Positions 7,452 through 17,080 of a stretch of 64,000 nucleotides of DNA are shown here, piece after piece. The position numbers and the translations under genes are program-made. The stretch spans positions 682,001-746,000 of the forward strand of contig NZ_OMPD01000014.1 of the NCBI RefSeq assembly GCF_900312745.1. Reading direction: 5' to 3'. The first letter of the stretch is position 1; each line of letters opens with the position of its first letter. A model generated the notes under the pieces. That model ran no database searches. It was not told the origin of the DNA and worked only from the letters and a program-made list of their open reading frames with translations. The stretch comes from Aquimarina sp. AU58. Lineage in GTDB: Bacteria; Bacteroidota; Bacteroidia; Flavobacteriales; Flavobacteriaceae.

Positions 7452-9034
7452 TGGGATATTCAAAAAAATACTTGCCTTTGTTTTTGGGTTTGGCTGTAGG
7501 AGCCGGAGTATTTTTGGGGAGTAAACTTGATTTTAGCAACCCTTCGGCAAAGCTATTTTCTTATAACCCCAAAAAAGAAAAACTAAATAGGCTTATTGAT
7601 TATATAGATTATGAGTATGTAGATGAAATCAATACCGATAGTATTGTAGAAGTTACGGTAAACAGAATATTAGAAAATCTGGATCCTCATTCGATATATA
7701 TCCCATCAGAAGAACTTGAGGGGATTACAGAAAATATGCAAGGAGATTTTATTGGTATAGGGGTGAGTTATTATCCCTATAGAGATACAATATCTGTAAT
7801 TAATACCATAAAAGGAGGACCGAGTGAAAAATCGGGAATTAAGGCAGGAGATAGAATATTAATGGCAGATAGTGATACTTTGTATGGAGAACGTTTAATA
7901 AGAGATGGATTAGCAAATAGATTAAAAGGAGAGCTAAATAGCCAGGTACAACTTAGAGTATATAGAAAAGGCAAAGGAATATTTGATGTAGTTGTAAAAA
8001 GAGGGCGTGTGCCTATACAAAGTGTAGACGCGGTCTATATGTTGGATGATAAATTGGGGTATGTAAAAGTAAATCGTTTTGCAGAAACAACGTACAAAGA
8101 ATTTAAAACAGCATTAGATAAACTAATAGATGAAGGAGCCGAAAATATGGTGATTGATCTTCGTGATAATGGAGGAGGGTTTATCGCACCGGCGCTAAAA
8201 ATGGCAGACGAATTTTTGAAGGATGATGTGCTGATTATGTTTACCAAAAATAAAAAAGGAGCTATCGAAAATAACTTTGCTACCAATAAAGGAAGTTTCG
8301 AACAAGGAAAAGTTTATGTGTTAATCAACGAAAACTCTGCCTCTGCCAGTGAAATTTTTGCAGGAGCAATTCAAGATAATGATAGAGGAGCTATCGTTGG
8401 TAGACGTTCTTACGGAAAAGGTCTCGTGCAAAGAGAAATGGCATTAGGAGATGGTAGTGCAATACGATTAACAATTTCAAGATATTATACACCTACCGGG
8501 CGGTCGATACAAAAACCATATACCAACGGAAATAAAGAATATTTTAATGAGTATATGGAGCGATATAAAAATGGAGAATTGCAGAATGCCGATAGTATTC
8601 AGGTAGCAGATTCTTTAAAATTTAAAACTCCTGGAGGTAAAATTGTTTATGGAGGTGGAGGTATTATACCAGATATATTTGTTAGTAAAGATACAACACG
8701 TGTTGGTGAAACATTAGATTATATGTTACGTTCTGGCCGTATGGGAGGATATGTATTTGAAGAACTAGATAAAAACAGGTCGTATTATAATGATTTATCT
8801 GAAAATGAGTTCGATGAAAAAATTAATATAGACGATACTTTTGCTGAAGATTTTTTAAAGTATTCTAGGCAAAGAGGGATAGAAATTGAGTTGAAGAATT
8901 ATGAAGATCAATTAAAAAAATATTTGAAAGCGATAATGGCGCAACAATTATTTGGAACTGGGGCTTTTGAAAGAATTATAAATAAAGATGATGCAATGAT
9001 TAATAAAGTATTATCACTTTCTAAAGAAGAATAA
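7451..9034 (+). CDS. S41 family C-terminal processing peptidase (CtpA/Prc-like)
   Basis: The 527-residue protein has one N-terminal membrane anchor (about residues 7-24), so it acts in the periplasm. A PDZ domain spans about 85-175 (GGPSEKSGIKAGDRI). The peptidase core follows, with the nucleophile block NENSASASEIFAG (central Ser298) and the general base in SYGKG (Lys323). The Ser-Lys spacing of 25 equals that of E. coli Prc. Such proteases trim or degrade envelope proteins from their C-terminus. The C-terminal 100 residues are charged and helical. The gene overlaps the dCMP deaminase by one base and is followed after 18 bases by a small membrane protein. Confidence 0.93.
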   Translation: MGYSKKYLPLFLGLAVGAGVFLGSKLDFSNPSAKLFSYNPKKEKLNRLIDYIDYEYVDEINTDSIVEVTVNRILENLDPHSIYIPSEELEGITENMQGDFIGIGVSYYPYRDTISVINTIKGGPSEKSGIKAGDRILMADSDTLYGERLIRDGLANRLKGELNSQVQLRVYRKGKGIFDVVVKRGRVPIQSVDAVYMLDDKLGYVKVNRFAETTYKEFKTALDKLIDEGAENMVIDLRDNGGGFIAPALKMADEFLKDDVLIMFTKNKKGAIENNFATNKGSFEQGKVYVLINENSASASEIFAGAIQDNDRGAIVGRRSYGKGLVQREMALGDGSAIRLTISRYYTPTGRSIQKPYTNGNKEYFNEYMERYKNGELQNADSIQVADSLKFKTPGGKIVYGGGGIIPDIFVSKDTTRVGETLDYMLRSGRMGGYVFEELDKNRSYYNDLSENEFDEKINIDDTFAEDFLKYSRQRGIEIELKNYEDQLKKYLKAIMAQQLFGTGAFERIINKDDAMINKVLSLSKEE

Positions 9035-9052
9035 CTTATATCTAATATATAT

Positions 9053-9358
9053 ATGTCAGAATTTGAAGAATATCTAGTAGCTATTGCAATATGCTCTCCA
9101 CTTTTTTTCTTTATTATAGCAGTTGCTTTTAGGTTGTTAGATAATAGTGCTTCTATTTTTTTAAAGCACGATATATTAGTTGATACCTCTTATGTTTCTG
9201 GTGATATAATAAGAGAACATATCCATAGTTCTGAGGATTTAAAACTTAAAAAATCTTTAAAGAAAGCATTGTTGTTTAGAAAACTACATAACTTTTTTAT
9301 GATCCTAATGGTAATTTCAATTCCACCAGTGATTATCGCCTGCTTCTTTGTATTTTAA
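9053..9358 (+). CDS. Small two-helix membrane protein of unknown function
   Basis: The 101-residue protein has two hydrophobic segments (about residues 8-29 and 79-101) and a charged middle part rich in Lys, Glu and His (IIREHIHSSEDLKLKKSLKKA). No family is recognised. It starts 18 bases after the S41 protease and is probably co-transcribed. It converges with the minus-strand pair that ends at 9395, with no obvious terminator in between. Confidence 0.6.
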   Translation: MSEFEEYLVAIAICSPLFFFIIAVAFRLLDNSASIFLKHDILVDTSYVSGDIIREHIHSSEDLKLKKSLKKALLFRKLHNFFMILMVISIPPVIIACFFVF

Positions 9359-9394
9359 ATGTAAGTAGTGTTTTATTGCTATTAGAAACTAAGC

Positions 9395-9595
9395 TTAGCT
9401 CCCTCTTTTTTTCTTTTGAATATTTCTAGAAACCAATAAGATTGCCATTAGTAAAACTACACAAGCAGAAGAAAAAACACCAATAAGGGCTGTTTTACTA
9501 TCACCAATCAATAAATCATCAAAATCTAGATAGGTTATATTATAAATGATTAAACCTGTAGCAATAGTGATTAATAGGTATATAAAATATTTCAT
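9395..9595 (-). CDS. Small two-helix membrane protein of unknown function
   Basis: The 66-residue protein has two hydrophobic segments (about residues 2-19 and 36-57) and a short basic end (RNIQKKKRGS). An acidic patch, YLDFDDLLIGD, lies between them. It follows the MarC gene by 11 bases on the same strand, so the two probably share an mRNA. No family is recognised; similar short stress or envelope peptides are common in flavobacteria. Confidence 0.55.
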   Translation of the reverse strand: MKYFIYLLITIATGLIIYNITYLDFDDLLIGDSKTALIGVFSSACVVLLMAILLVSRNIQKKKRGS

Positions 9596-9606
9596 TTGTT
9601 TTAAAA

Positions 9607-10188
9607 CTAAATAGTGGTTAATAGCTCTTTAATATTTGCCGTAAATAATTTAACTGCAATAGCCAGCAAAATTACTCCAAATATTTTCCGTATCACATTA
9701 ATTCCTTGCTTACCAAGTACTTTTTCTATTTTTCCAGAGGATTTTAGAACAATATATACAAAGATAATATTAATTAGTATCGCTATTATTATATTAACTG
9801 TATGATACTCTGCTCGTAAAGATAAAATCGATGTCATAGTACCTGCTCCTGCAATAAGAGGGAAAGCAAGTGGAACTACAGCTGCAGTTTCGGGAGCGTC
9901 ATCTCTATATAATTGAATACCTAATATCATTTCTATAGCTAAAAAGAAAATAATGAAAGAACCTGCAACAGCAAAAGAGTTAACATCTATACCAATTAGG
10001 CTCAGAATTTCCTTTCCTACAAATAAGAAAAGAATCATTAAAATTGCTGCTACGATAGAAGCCTTTTCGCTTTGTACATGGCCTACTTTTTTACGAAGAT
10101 CTAAAATAATCGGAATACTTCCTATGATATCTATTACAGCAAATAGAACCATACTCGCAGTCAATATTTCTTTAAGGTCAAAGTTCAT
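9607..10188 (-). CDS. MarC family integral membrane protein
   Basis: The 193-residue protein has about six membrane helices. The start FAVIDIIGSIPIILDLRKK and the middle PLAFPLIAGAGTMTSIL match the MarC (UPF0056) family. Despite the name, taken from the multiple antibiotic resistance locus, MarC proteins have no proven transport function. The small membrane protein at 9395-9595 follows closely. The gene is divergent from the DUF3109 gene with 114 bases between start codons. Confidence 0.9.
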   Translation of the reverse strand: MNFDLKEILTASMVLFAVIDIIGSIPIILDLRKKVGHVQSEKASIVAAILMILFLFVGKEILSLIGIDVNSFAVAGSFIIFFLAIEMILGIQLYRDDAPETAAVVPLAFPLIAGAGTMTSILSLRAEYHTVNIIIAILINIIFVYIVLKSSGKIEKVLGKQGINVIRKIFGVILLAIAVKLFTANIKELLTTI

Positions 10189-10302
10189 AGTAAAATAGTT
10201 TCAAAAATTTGAGCAAATATAAATAGACTTTATTAAATAAAGGTATTATAAAAAGGTGAATAAATTGTAAAAAATCTCTTGTATAAGAATTATCTTAGCG
10301 CC

Positions 10303-10872
10303 ATGTTTCAATTAGGAAAAACCATAGTTTCTGAGGATATTATTGAAAAAGACTTTGTATGTAATCTCTCTGCATGCAAAGGAATCTGCTGCATTGATGG
10401 TGAGGCAGGAGCACCTTTAGAAGAGCCAGAAACGCATAAACTTAAAGAGATATACCCTATTATTAAACCTTATTTGAGAAAAGAAGGTATCGAGGTTATC
10501 GAGCATTACGGAACCCATATTAAAACGGCTAACGGAGAATTAGAAACGCCTCTAATTGATGGAGCAGATTGCGCATATGTGATTTTTGATGGAAAAGGGA
10601 CAGCTATGTGTGCTATCGAAGAAGCATATAATCAAGGCGAAGTTGATTGGAAAAAACCGGTATCTTGTCATTTATACCCAGTTAGAGTGCAAGAGTATAC
10701 CGAGTTCTCTGCTGTAAATTATCATAAATGGGAAATTTGTGATGATGCCTGTACATTAGGTAAAGAATTTCAAGTACCAATCTATAAATTTGTTAAAGAA
10801 GCCTTAATCCGAAAATTTGGAGAAGACTGGTATATAGAACTTGAAAACGTGGCAGCAAAATTGAAAAAATAA
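10303..10872 (+). CDS. DUF3109 family cysteine-rich protein
   Basis: From the ATG at 10303 the protein has 189 residues, matching the family; an upstream TTG at 10279 would add eight residues that do not fit. Cysteines cluster in CNLSACKGICCIDGEAGAPL near the N-terminus, then at ADCAY, AMCAIE, VSCHLYP, EICDDAC. This pattern is the YkgJ/DUF3109 type, thought to bind zinc or an iron-sulfur cluster; the biochemical function is unknown. A TATCTTAG sequence just before the ATG resembles a -7 element and would give a very short or absent leader. A terminator follows at 10902-10947. Confidence 0.88.
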   Translation: MFQLGKTIVSEDIIEKDFVCNLSACKGICCIDGEAGAPLEEPETHKLKEIYPIIKPYLRKEGIEVIEHYGTHIKTANGELETPLIDGADCAYVIFDGKGTAMCAIEEAYNQGEVDWKKPVSCHLYPVRVQEYTEFSAVNYHKWEICDDACTLGKEFQVPIYKFVKEALIRKFGEDWYIELENVAAKLKK

Positions 10873-11270
10873 ACCCCTTCGTTATATTTAAAAATATAAA
10901 TAACTCTCTTTTTTTGTTCTTTTTTTTGTTAAAAAAAGAGTTTTTTTAGCTTACGGGTTTACCGTAAACAGGTGCATTTTCTCTTCTTTGTTTTTCTGTT
11001 GAAAAACCTCGGCTAGCAAGTGAAAAATAAGAGATTTTTGAAGATGATGTTCACATTATCTGTATTTTCTAAAAAACACTTAATATTTTGATTAACAAAG
11101 CGTTATGTGTGTTTTTGTGAAAGATCATTTTTGTTACAAAATCACTTCGTGTTGAAAACTTTGTTGAAAACGTTTGTTAACTTTCCGTAGAACTTTTAAC
11201 CTATTTTTTGATCTTTGTAATACCCTTAGGAAATAAGAAATTCTCAAAAAAAACAGCTAAAAAAAAAAGA
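10873..11270. other. nrdB upstream region with repeated TGTTGAAAA boxes
   Basis: This 398-base gap holds the DUF3109 terminator, two small perfect hairpins (TTACGG/CCGTAA at 10951-10967; GTTTTTC/GAAAAAC at 10990-11007) and three copies of TGTTGAAAA at 10997-11005, 11150-11158 and 11162-11170, the last two exactly 12 bases apart. These sit where regulation of nrdB would be expected. I could not find a convincing NrdR box. No coding region is supported. Confidence 0.5.
10902..10947 (+). terminator. Probable terminator after the DUF3109 gene
   Basis: AACTCT at 10902-10907 pairs with AGAGTT at 10937-10942, the stem continues as T/A pairs after one mismatch, and seven T residues occupy 10941-10947. 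The loop is T-rich. Position 30 bases after the stop supports the call. Confidence 0.6.
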
Positions 11271-12248
11271 ATGAGCGCCGTAGAACCTATTTTGCAAGAA
11301 AACAAAGATCGATTCGTAATTTTTCCTATCCAACACCACGATATTTGGGAATGGTATAAGAAATCCGAAGCTAGTTTTTGGACAGCAGAAGAGATCGATT
11401 TGCATCAGGATATTACGGATTGGGCAACCAAACTTACTGAGGATGAACAATATTTCATCAAACATATTTTAGCATTTTTTGCTGCATCTGACGGTATTGT
11501 TAATGAAAATCTTGCAGAAAATTTTATAAACGAAGTACAGTATAGTGAGGCGAAATTTTTCTATGGTTTCCAGATCATGATGGAAAACATTCATTCAGAA
11601 ACATACTCTTTATTGATCGATACTTATGTAAAGGATGAAAAAGAAAAGGATATACTATTTAATGCATTAGAGAATTTTCCGGCAATTAAGAAAAAAGCAG
11701 ACTGGGCATTACAATGGATAGAATCTGATTCTTTTGCAGAACGTTTAATTGCATTTGCGGCGGTAGAAGGAATCTTCTTTTCAGGAGCGTTCTGCTCTAT
11801 ATTCTGGTTGAAAAAACGTGGATTAATGCCAGGACTTACATTTTCTAATGAATTAATTTCTAGAGATGAAGGAGTACATTGCGATTTTGCAGTTCATCTT
11901 CATAACAAACATTTGATAAATAAAGTGCCAAAAGATAGAATTAGAAAAATACTGATAGACGCATTAGATATCGAAAGAGAGTTTATAACAGAATCTCTTC
12001 CGGTAAGTTTGATAGGTATGAATTCTAAGTTAATGACTCAATATTTAGAATTTGTTACCGATAGATTATTGGTAGAATTAGGATGCGAAAAAGAATATGA
12101 AACATCAAATCCATTTGATTTTATGGACATGATCTCTTTGCAAGGTAAAACCAATTTCTTTGAGAAAAGGGTTTCAGAATATCAAAAAGCAGGGGTGCTT
12201 AATAAAGATACCGAAGACAACAAGATAAGTTTTGATGCAGATTTTTAA
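11271..12248 (+). CDS. nrdB: Class Ia ribonucleoside-diphosphate reductase, small (beta) subunit
   Basis: This subunit houses the diiron-tyrosyl radical needed by NrdA to reduce ribonucleotides. From the ATG at 11271 the protein has 325 residues, normal for the family; the longer frame from a TTG at 11208 adds a lysine-rich stretch with no family counterpart. The metal/radical block ENIHSETYS contains the Glu, His and radical Tyr in the E. coli spacing (E115, H118, Y122). A second ligand set is seen in DEGVHCDF. nrdA follows after 371 bases, the reverse of the E. coli order. Confidence 0.95.
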   Translation: MSAVEPILQENKDRFVIFPIQHHDIWEWYKKSEASFWTAEEIDLHQDITDWATKLTEDEQYFIKHILAFFAASDGIVNENLAENFINEVQYSEAKFFYGFQIMMENIHSETYSLLIDTYVKDEKEKDILFNALENFPAIKKKADWALQWIESDSFAERLIAFAAVEGIFFSGAFCSIFWLKKRGLMPGLTFSNELISRDEGVHCDFAVHLHNKHLINKVPKDRIRKILIDALDIEREFITESLPVSLIGMNSKLMTQYLEFVTDRLLVELGCEKEYETSNPFDFMDMISLQGKTNFFEKRVSEYQKAGVLNKDTEDNKISFDADF

Positions 12249-12619
12249 TCGAAAAGAACATTAATAGTGTAACGTTAATTTCTTAAGATTATCATTCCAA
12301 CGAAAGTTGGATCCAAAATACTTAAAAATAAAGATATATTCATTCTGAGCTAGTCAAAAACATTTCTTCTGTTTAATTCAGATTAGCTCAGTTTGATAAA
12401 GCTTTATAAAAAGCTACACAAAAAAACAAAAAGGGACGAAAGTCATATTATTATTTTTTATTTATAGAATTACTCTGATTTTTGGATGTAGAGATTTCTT
12501 TTTAGTATCCAATTTCAAGGAGATGAAATATAATTTTTGACCTTCAAATTATAAAATTAGTAACACGAATTATCATCAACTTCTTCGTTAAGAAGAAAAT
12601 TTAAAAACCAAAAAAAAAT
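12249..12619. other. Long nrdB-nrdA intergenic region with inverted repeats
   Basis: This 371-base gap is unusually long for an nrd pair. It contains a GAAA-capped hairpin (TCCAAC/GTTGGA, 12296-12311) and an eight-base inverted repeat (CTGAGCTA at 12345-12352, TAGCTCAG at 12384-12391). Neither is followed by a T tract, so they are not simple terminators. No open frame of note; an attenuator, processing site or second promoter is possible. Confidence 0.45.
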
Positions 12620-15082
12620 ATGTATGTAGTAAAAAGAGATGGGCGTAAAGAACCAATTATGTTCGACAAGATTACCGCAAGGGTAAGAAAATTATGTTAT
12701 GGACTTAATCCACTAGTTGATCCTGTAAAGGTAGCAATGAGAGTGATAGAAGGGTTGTATGATGGAGTAACGACTAGTGAGTTGGATAATTTGGCTGCAG
12801 AAATAGCAGCAACAATGACTATAACACACCCTGATTATGCGAAGCTTGCAGCTCGTATCTCTGTTTCTAATCTACATAAAAATACAAAGAAAACTTTTTC
12901 TGAAGTCATTACAGACCTATATGAGTATGTAAACCCAAGAAACGGTAAAAAAGGACCGCTGATAGCCGATGATGTATATGAGGTAATTATGGCTAATAAG
13001 GAAAAGCTGGATTCTACTATTATATACAATAGAGATTTTGGCTATGACTATTTTGGTTTTAAAACATTAGAACGATCTTATCTATTAAAAATCAATGGCA
13101 CAATTGCTGAACGTCCGCAACATATGCTTATGAGAGTTTCTATCGGTATCCATCTTAATGATCTTGATGCTGCTATAGAGACTTATGAATTGATGTCTAA
13201 AAAATACTTTACACACGCTACACCAACATTATTTAATTCGGGAACACCAAAACCGCAAATGTCATCTTGTTTCCTTCTGGCGATGAAAGATGATAGTATT
13301 GATGGTATTTATGATACACTTAAACAAACAGCAAAAATTTCTCAATCTGCTGGAGGAATAGGATTATCTATACATAATGTACGTGCTACAGGTTCTTATA
13401 TTGCTGGTACTAATGGAACATCTAACGGTATTGTACCCATGCTACAAGTATATAATGATACAGCTCGTTATGTAGATCAGGGTGGAGGAAAGCGTAAAGG
13501 GTCTTTTGCAATATATGTAGAACCATGGCATGCTGATATTTTTGATTTTCTGGATCTGAAAAAGAATCATGGTAAAGAAGAGATGCGTGCACGTGATTTA
13601 TTTTATGCAATGTGGGTACCGGATTTATTTATGAAACGTGTACAAGAAGATGCAGAATGGACCTTAATGTGTCCTAATGAGTGCCCTGGTTTGTTTGATA
13701 TACATAGTGATGAGTTTGAAGAAGCTTACCTTCGTTTTGAATCAGAAGGAAAAGGACGAAGAACAATCAAAGCACGTGAACTTTGGGAAAAAATCTTAGA
13801 ATCTCAGATCGAAACAGGTACACCATATATGTTGTATAAAGATGCTGCAAATCGCAAATCTAATCAACAAAATCTGGGAACTATACGATCATCTAATTTA
13901 TGTACAGAGATATTAGAATATACCAGCCCAGATGAAGTAGCAGTATGTAACCTGGCATCTATTGCATTGCCAATGTTTGTGAAAAACGGACAGTTTGATC
14001 ATAAAGAGCTTTTTAAGATTACAAAACGGGTAACTAAGAATCTGAACAGAGTAATTGATCGTAATTACTACCCAGTAAAAGAAGCAGAAAATTCTAATAT
14101 GCGTCATCGCCCTATTGGATTAGGCGTACAAGGATTGGCTGATGCATTTATCCAATTGCGTTTGCCATTTACCAGTGATGAGGCTAAGAAATTAAACCAA
14201 GAGATTTTTGAAACTCTATATTTTGCTGCAGTAACAGCATCTATGGAAGAGGCAAAAGCTGATGGGCCATATCAAACTTATGAAGGTTCTCCAATATCTA
14301 AAGGAGATTTTCAATACAACCTATGGGGAATAAAAGATGAGGAATTAAGCGGTCGTTGGGATTGGGCAAAACTTCGTAAGCAAGTACTTAAAAACGGAGT
14401 ACGTAACTCATTATTAGTTGCACCAATGCCTACAGCATCTACTTCTCAGATTTTAGGAAACAATGAAGCATTCGAACCGTACACAAGTAACATTTATACA
14501 AGACGTGTACTCTCTGGAGAGTTTATCGTAGTAAATAAACACTTATTAGAAGATTTAGTGAAATTAGGATTATGGAATGATAACCTTAAGGATGCTATTA
14601 TGCGTGCAAATGGTTCAGTACAAAATATAGATATCATTCCGCAGGATCTAAAAGAACTGTACAAAACTGTTTGGGAAATGAGTATGAAAGATATTATCGA
14701 TATGTCTCGTCATAGAGGATATTTTATTGATCAGTCTCAATCTTTAAACTTGTTCTTAGAAGGTGCTACTATGGCTAAGTTAACTTCGATGCATTTTTAT
14801 GCATGGAAGAGCGGATTAAAAACGGGTATGTATTACCTGAGAACGAAATCTGCAGTAGATGCAATTAAGTTTACGCTTAAAAAGGAAACTAAAGAAGAGC
14901 CTAAACCAGAGCAAGTAGCTGTAGCTGCTGCACAAGTAATGGAAGCGCAAGCGACCAAAGAAGAACCAAAACAAGAAGCTGTTGCACCAGAAGGAACAGC
15001 TCTTACTCCAGAAGAACTTCGTGCAATCATTGCACAATCTAAAGAAGGCGAAGGAGACGATTGTTTAATGTGTGGGTCTTAG
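12620..15082 (+). CDS. nrdA: Class I ribonucleoside-diphosphate reductase, large (alpha) subunit
   Basis: The 820-residue protein makes deoxyribonucleotides from ribonucleoside diphosphates. It begins with an ATP-cone ([20 protein letters not shown]), the allosteric activity site. The catalytic barrel shows [30 protein letters not shown] and [18 protein letters not shown]. The C-terminal tail ends DDCLMCGS, whose cysteines (815 and 818) shuttle electrons from thioredoxin. Before it lies a charged Ala/Glu/Lys/Pro linker (about 757-812) with two related blocks ([22 protein letters not shown]), longer than needed. It lies between nrdB and the dGTPase gene; a terminator follows at 15102-15136. 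Confidence 0.96.
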   Translation: MYVVKRDGRKEPIMFDKITARVRKLCYGLNPLVDPVKVAMRVIEGLYDGVTTSELDNLAAEIAATMTITHPDYAKLAARISVSNLHKNTKKTFSEVITDLYEYVNPRNGKKGPLIADDVYEVIMANKEKLDSTIIYNRDFGYDYFGFKTLERSYLLKINGTIAERPQHMLMRVSIGIHLNDLDAAIETYELMSKKYFTHATPTLFNSGTPKPQMSSCFLLAMKDDSIDGIYDTLKQTAKISQSAGGIGLSIHNVRATGSYIAGTNGTSNGIVPMLQVYNDTARYVDQGGGKRKGSFAIYVEPWHADIFDFLDLKKNHGKEEMRARDLFYAMWVPDLFMKRVQEDAEWTLMCPNECPGLFDIHSDEFEEAYLRFESEGKGRRTIKARELWEKILESQIETGTPYMLYKDAANRKSNQQNLGTIRSSNLCTEILEYTSPDEVAVCNLASIALPMFVKNGQFDHKELFKITKRVTKNLNRVIDRNYYPVKEAENSNMRHRPIGLGVQGLADAFIQLRLPFTSDEAKKLNQEIFETLYFAAVTASMEEAKADGPYQTYEGSPISKGDFQYNLWGIKDEELSGRWDWAKLRKQVLKNGVRNSLLVAPMPTASTSQILGNNEAFEPYTSNIYTRRVLSGEFIVVNKHLLEDLVKLGLWNDNLKDAIMRANGSVQNIDIIPQDLKELYKTVWEMSMKDIIDMSRHRGYFIDQSQSLNLFLEGATMAKLTSMHFYAWKSGLKTGMYYLRTKSAVDAIKFTLKKETKEEPKPEQVAVAAAQVMEAQATKEEPKQEAVAPEGTALTPEELRAIIAQSKEGEGDDCLMCGS

Positions 15083-15101
15083 ACCTAGATTTATATAGGG
15101 C

Positions 15102-15136
15102 AAAAGGGAAGTTTTCTTAGGATGCTTCCCTTTTTT
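15102..15136 (+). terminator. Rho-independent terminator after nrdA
   Basis: AAAAGGGAAG (15102-15111) pairs perfectly with CTTCCCTTTT (15125-15134) around a 13-base loop and continues into T residues to 15136. An in-frame ATG at 15122 lies in the loop and 3' arm, which argues against it as the dGTPase start. Confidence 0.85.
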
Positions 15137-15163
15137 GTATATTCGAATTTTCTTAGAAATATG

Positions 15164-16507
15164 ATGAATTGGGAGCAACTCCTGTCCTTAAAACGACAAG
15201 GAGATAGAAATAAAAGATTACGTAAAGAGCAAGACGAAACCCGGTTAGGTTTTGAAGTCGATTATGATCGCATTATCTTCTCTTCGGCTTTTAGGAGTTT
15301 ACAGGATAAAACACAGGTTATTCCGTTATCCAAAACCAGCTTTGTGCATACACGATTAACCCATAGCCTCGAAGTATCTGTAGTAGGACGTTCTTTGGGT
15401 AGAGTAGTAGGTAAGAAAATCTTAGAGAAACATCCGCATCTTGCTGCTGTTCATGGATATCAGTTTAATGATTTTGGTGCTATCGTTGCTGCCGCTGCAT
15501 TAGCACATGATATTGGTAATCCACCCTTTGGGCATTCTGGAGAGAAGGCTATAGGAGAATACTTCAAAACAGGAAGCGGTTGTCGATATAAAGATCTGCT
15601 TACTTCCAAACAGTATCAGGATCTAATTGATTTTGAAGGTAATGCCAATGGGTTTAAAATTCTTACAGAATCTCGTGAAGGGATAGAAGGAGGTCTTAGG
15701 TTGTCCTATGCGACACTAGGAGCGTTTATGAAATACCCTAAAGAGTCTCTACCTAAAAAGCCAACGACACATATTGCTCATAAAAAATTTGGGTACTTTC
15801 AGAACGATACTTCTTTTTTTAAAGAGGTAGCAGAAGAAGTAGGGTTATTGCAATATAAGATAGGTGATGAGGTTACATATAGTCGCCATCCATTAACTTT
15901 TTTGGTAGAAGCAGCAGACGATATTTGTTATACCATTATCGATTTTGAAGATGGTATTAATCTGGGATTGATAGAAGAAGAATATGCTTTAGAATACTTG
16001 ATTAAATTGGTGAAGGATACTATCAATACTTCAAAATATAATAAACTCACCACCACAGCAGATCGATTAAGTTATCTTAGAGCACTAGCTATTAATACTT
16101 TGATAGGAGAAGCAGCAAGTGTTTTTATCGAACATGAAGAAGCTATATTATCAGGAACTTTTGATATGGCATTAATAGACAAAAGTAAATACGAAGCTCA
16201 AATCGATGACATTATAAAAATAAGCATTGCCAAGATTTATCAAAGTCAGGAAGTAACAGAAAAGGAGATTGCAGGATATGAGATTCTTGCTACGCTTTTA
16301 GATCGTTATTGCGTAGCTACGGATAACTTTAATAAAGGAGAGAGTTCTAATTATGATAAGTTAATCTTGAGAGCCGAAGGGATGCATTTTGATTATATAA
16401 ATGCCGATCTCTATACTCGACTTATTGGAATAAGCAACTATGTGGCGAGCCTTACCGATGGTAACGCTTTACTGAAGTTTCAGAAGATTAAAGGATTGCT
16501 GATATAA
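15164..16507 (+). CDS. dgt: Deoxyguanosinetriphosphate triphosphohydrolase (dGTPase)
   Basis: From the second of two adjacent ATG codons (15161 and 15164) the protein has 447 residues. It is an HD-domain enzyme that splits dGTP to deoxyguanosine and triphosphate, balancing dNTP pools. Metal-binding motifs are TRLTHSLEVS (first His), AHDIGNPPFGHSGE (His-Asp pair) and a later Asp in EAADDICY. The N-terminal RSLQDKTQV block is typical of the family. The upstream ATG at 15122 lies inside the nrdA terminator and is rejected. Placement directly after nrdA and nrdB joins dNTP synthesis and degradation at one locus. A strong bidirectional terminator follows. Confidence 0.93.
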   Translation: MNWEQLLSLKRQGDRNKRLRKEQDETRLGFEVDYDRIIFSSAFRSLQDKTQVIPLSKTSFVHTRLTHSLEVSVVGRSLGRVVGKKILEKHPHLAAVHGYQFNDFGAIVAAAALAHDIGNPPFGHSGEKAIGEYFKTGSGCRYKDLLTSKQYQDLIDFEGNANGFKILTESREGIEGGLRLSYATLGAFMKYPKESLPKKPTTHIAHKKFGYFQNDTSFFKEVAEEVGLLQYKIGDEVTYSRHPLTFLVEAADDICYTIIDFEDGINLGLIEEEYALEYLIKLVKDTINTSKYNKLTTTADRLSYLRALAINTLIGEAASVFIEHEEAILSGTFDMALIDKSKYEAQIDDIIKISIAKIYQSQEVTEKEIAGYEILATLLDRYCVATDNFNKGESSNYDKLILRAEGMHFDYINADLYTRLIGISNYVASLTDGNALLKFQKIKGLLI

Positions 16508-16544
16508 AAAAAAGCACTTAAATAATTATTTAAGTGCTTTTTTT
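16507..16544. terminator. Bidirectional terminator between dGTPase and lipoprotein gene
   Basis: A perfect 17-base-pair stem (16507-16523 with 16528-16544) with a four-base loop has A residues at one end and T residues at the other, so it can end transcription from both converging genes. It overlaps the dGTPase stop codon by one base. Confidence 0.9.
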
Positions 16545-16560
16545 AAATAGCTAGAATTGG

Positions 16561-17007
16561 TTATTTAATTTTAGTGAAAGTCCATGCCTCTTTAAATGTT
16601 TGTCCCTCTTCAGTATATTCAAATTCATATTTTAAAGTAGTTTCTGTAAGCTCTAAAATGGTATTATCAGTAGTAAGACTAATTGCATTACCTAGTTCGT
16701 CTAATGTTAATGTTAGAGTGTTTTCTGATAGTTTCCAGGTTCCTTTATCCAAATCGTCGGGAGTGCAATTAACTCCCCCTGCAAAACCCCCATATGTTTG
16801 TTCCTCATAAGTGCCATCTGCTTTTATTTCTAGAGTACTTAATAGTTCACAATCATCATTTGGGATGTCAGTAATAGCTACTACATCCCATTTTCCTACG
16901 ATTAGGTCTTTATTTGTAGGTGTTTCTTGTTTTGAAGCGTCATCATCTTTGGAGCAAGAAATAAAAATTAATGTAATTAGTAAGGTAAATAGGCTTAGTT
17001 TTTTCAT
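16561..17007 (-). CDS. Lipocalin-like lipoprotein, tandem copy 1
   Basis: The 148-residue protein has a lipoprotein signal ending LIFISC (Cys18) and an SKDDD linker. The mature part begins LIVGKWDVVAI, an N-terminal strand with the G-x-W pattern of lipocalin-like domains in Bacteroidota, followed by an alternating beta pattern (TLEIKADGTYEEQTYGG, GTWKLSENTLTLTL, WTFTKIK). Two cysteines (DDCELL and GVNCTP) could form a disulfide. It is a paralogue of the gene at 17081-17500, 73 bases upstream on the same strand. Ligand and role are unknown. Confidence 0.75.
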   Translation of the reverse strand: MKKLSLFTLLITLIFISCSKDDDASKQETPTNKDLIVGKWDVVAITDIPNDDCELLSTLEIKADGTYEEQTYGGFAGGVNCTPDDLDKGTWKLSENTLTLTLDELGNAISLTTDNTILELTETTLKYEFEYTEEGQTFKEAWTFTKIK

Positions 17008-17080
17008 AGTTGTAAAAAAATGATCATTATTTATTGTTCTTAAATAAGTGTTATAGAAAGAATAATTGTTACCATATCGA

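Noticed and set aside
11041-11130. Possible NrdR boxes upstream of nrdB
   Set aside because: AACACTT and TTATGTGTG stretches resemble half boxes but do not form the paired palindromes with helical spacing that NrdR needs.
11208-11270. TTG start that extends NrdB
   Set aside because: It adds a lysine-rich stretch not found in the family; ATG at 11271 gives normal length.
15122-15163. Longer dGTPase start
   Set aside because: The ATG lies inside the nrdA terminator and the extra residues do not match the family start.
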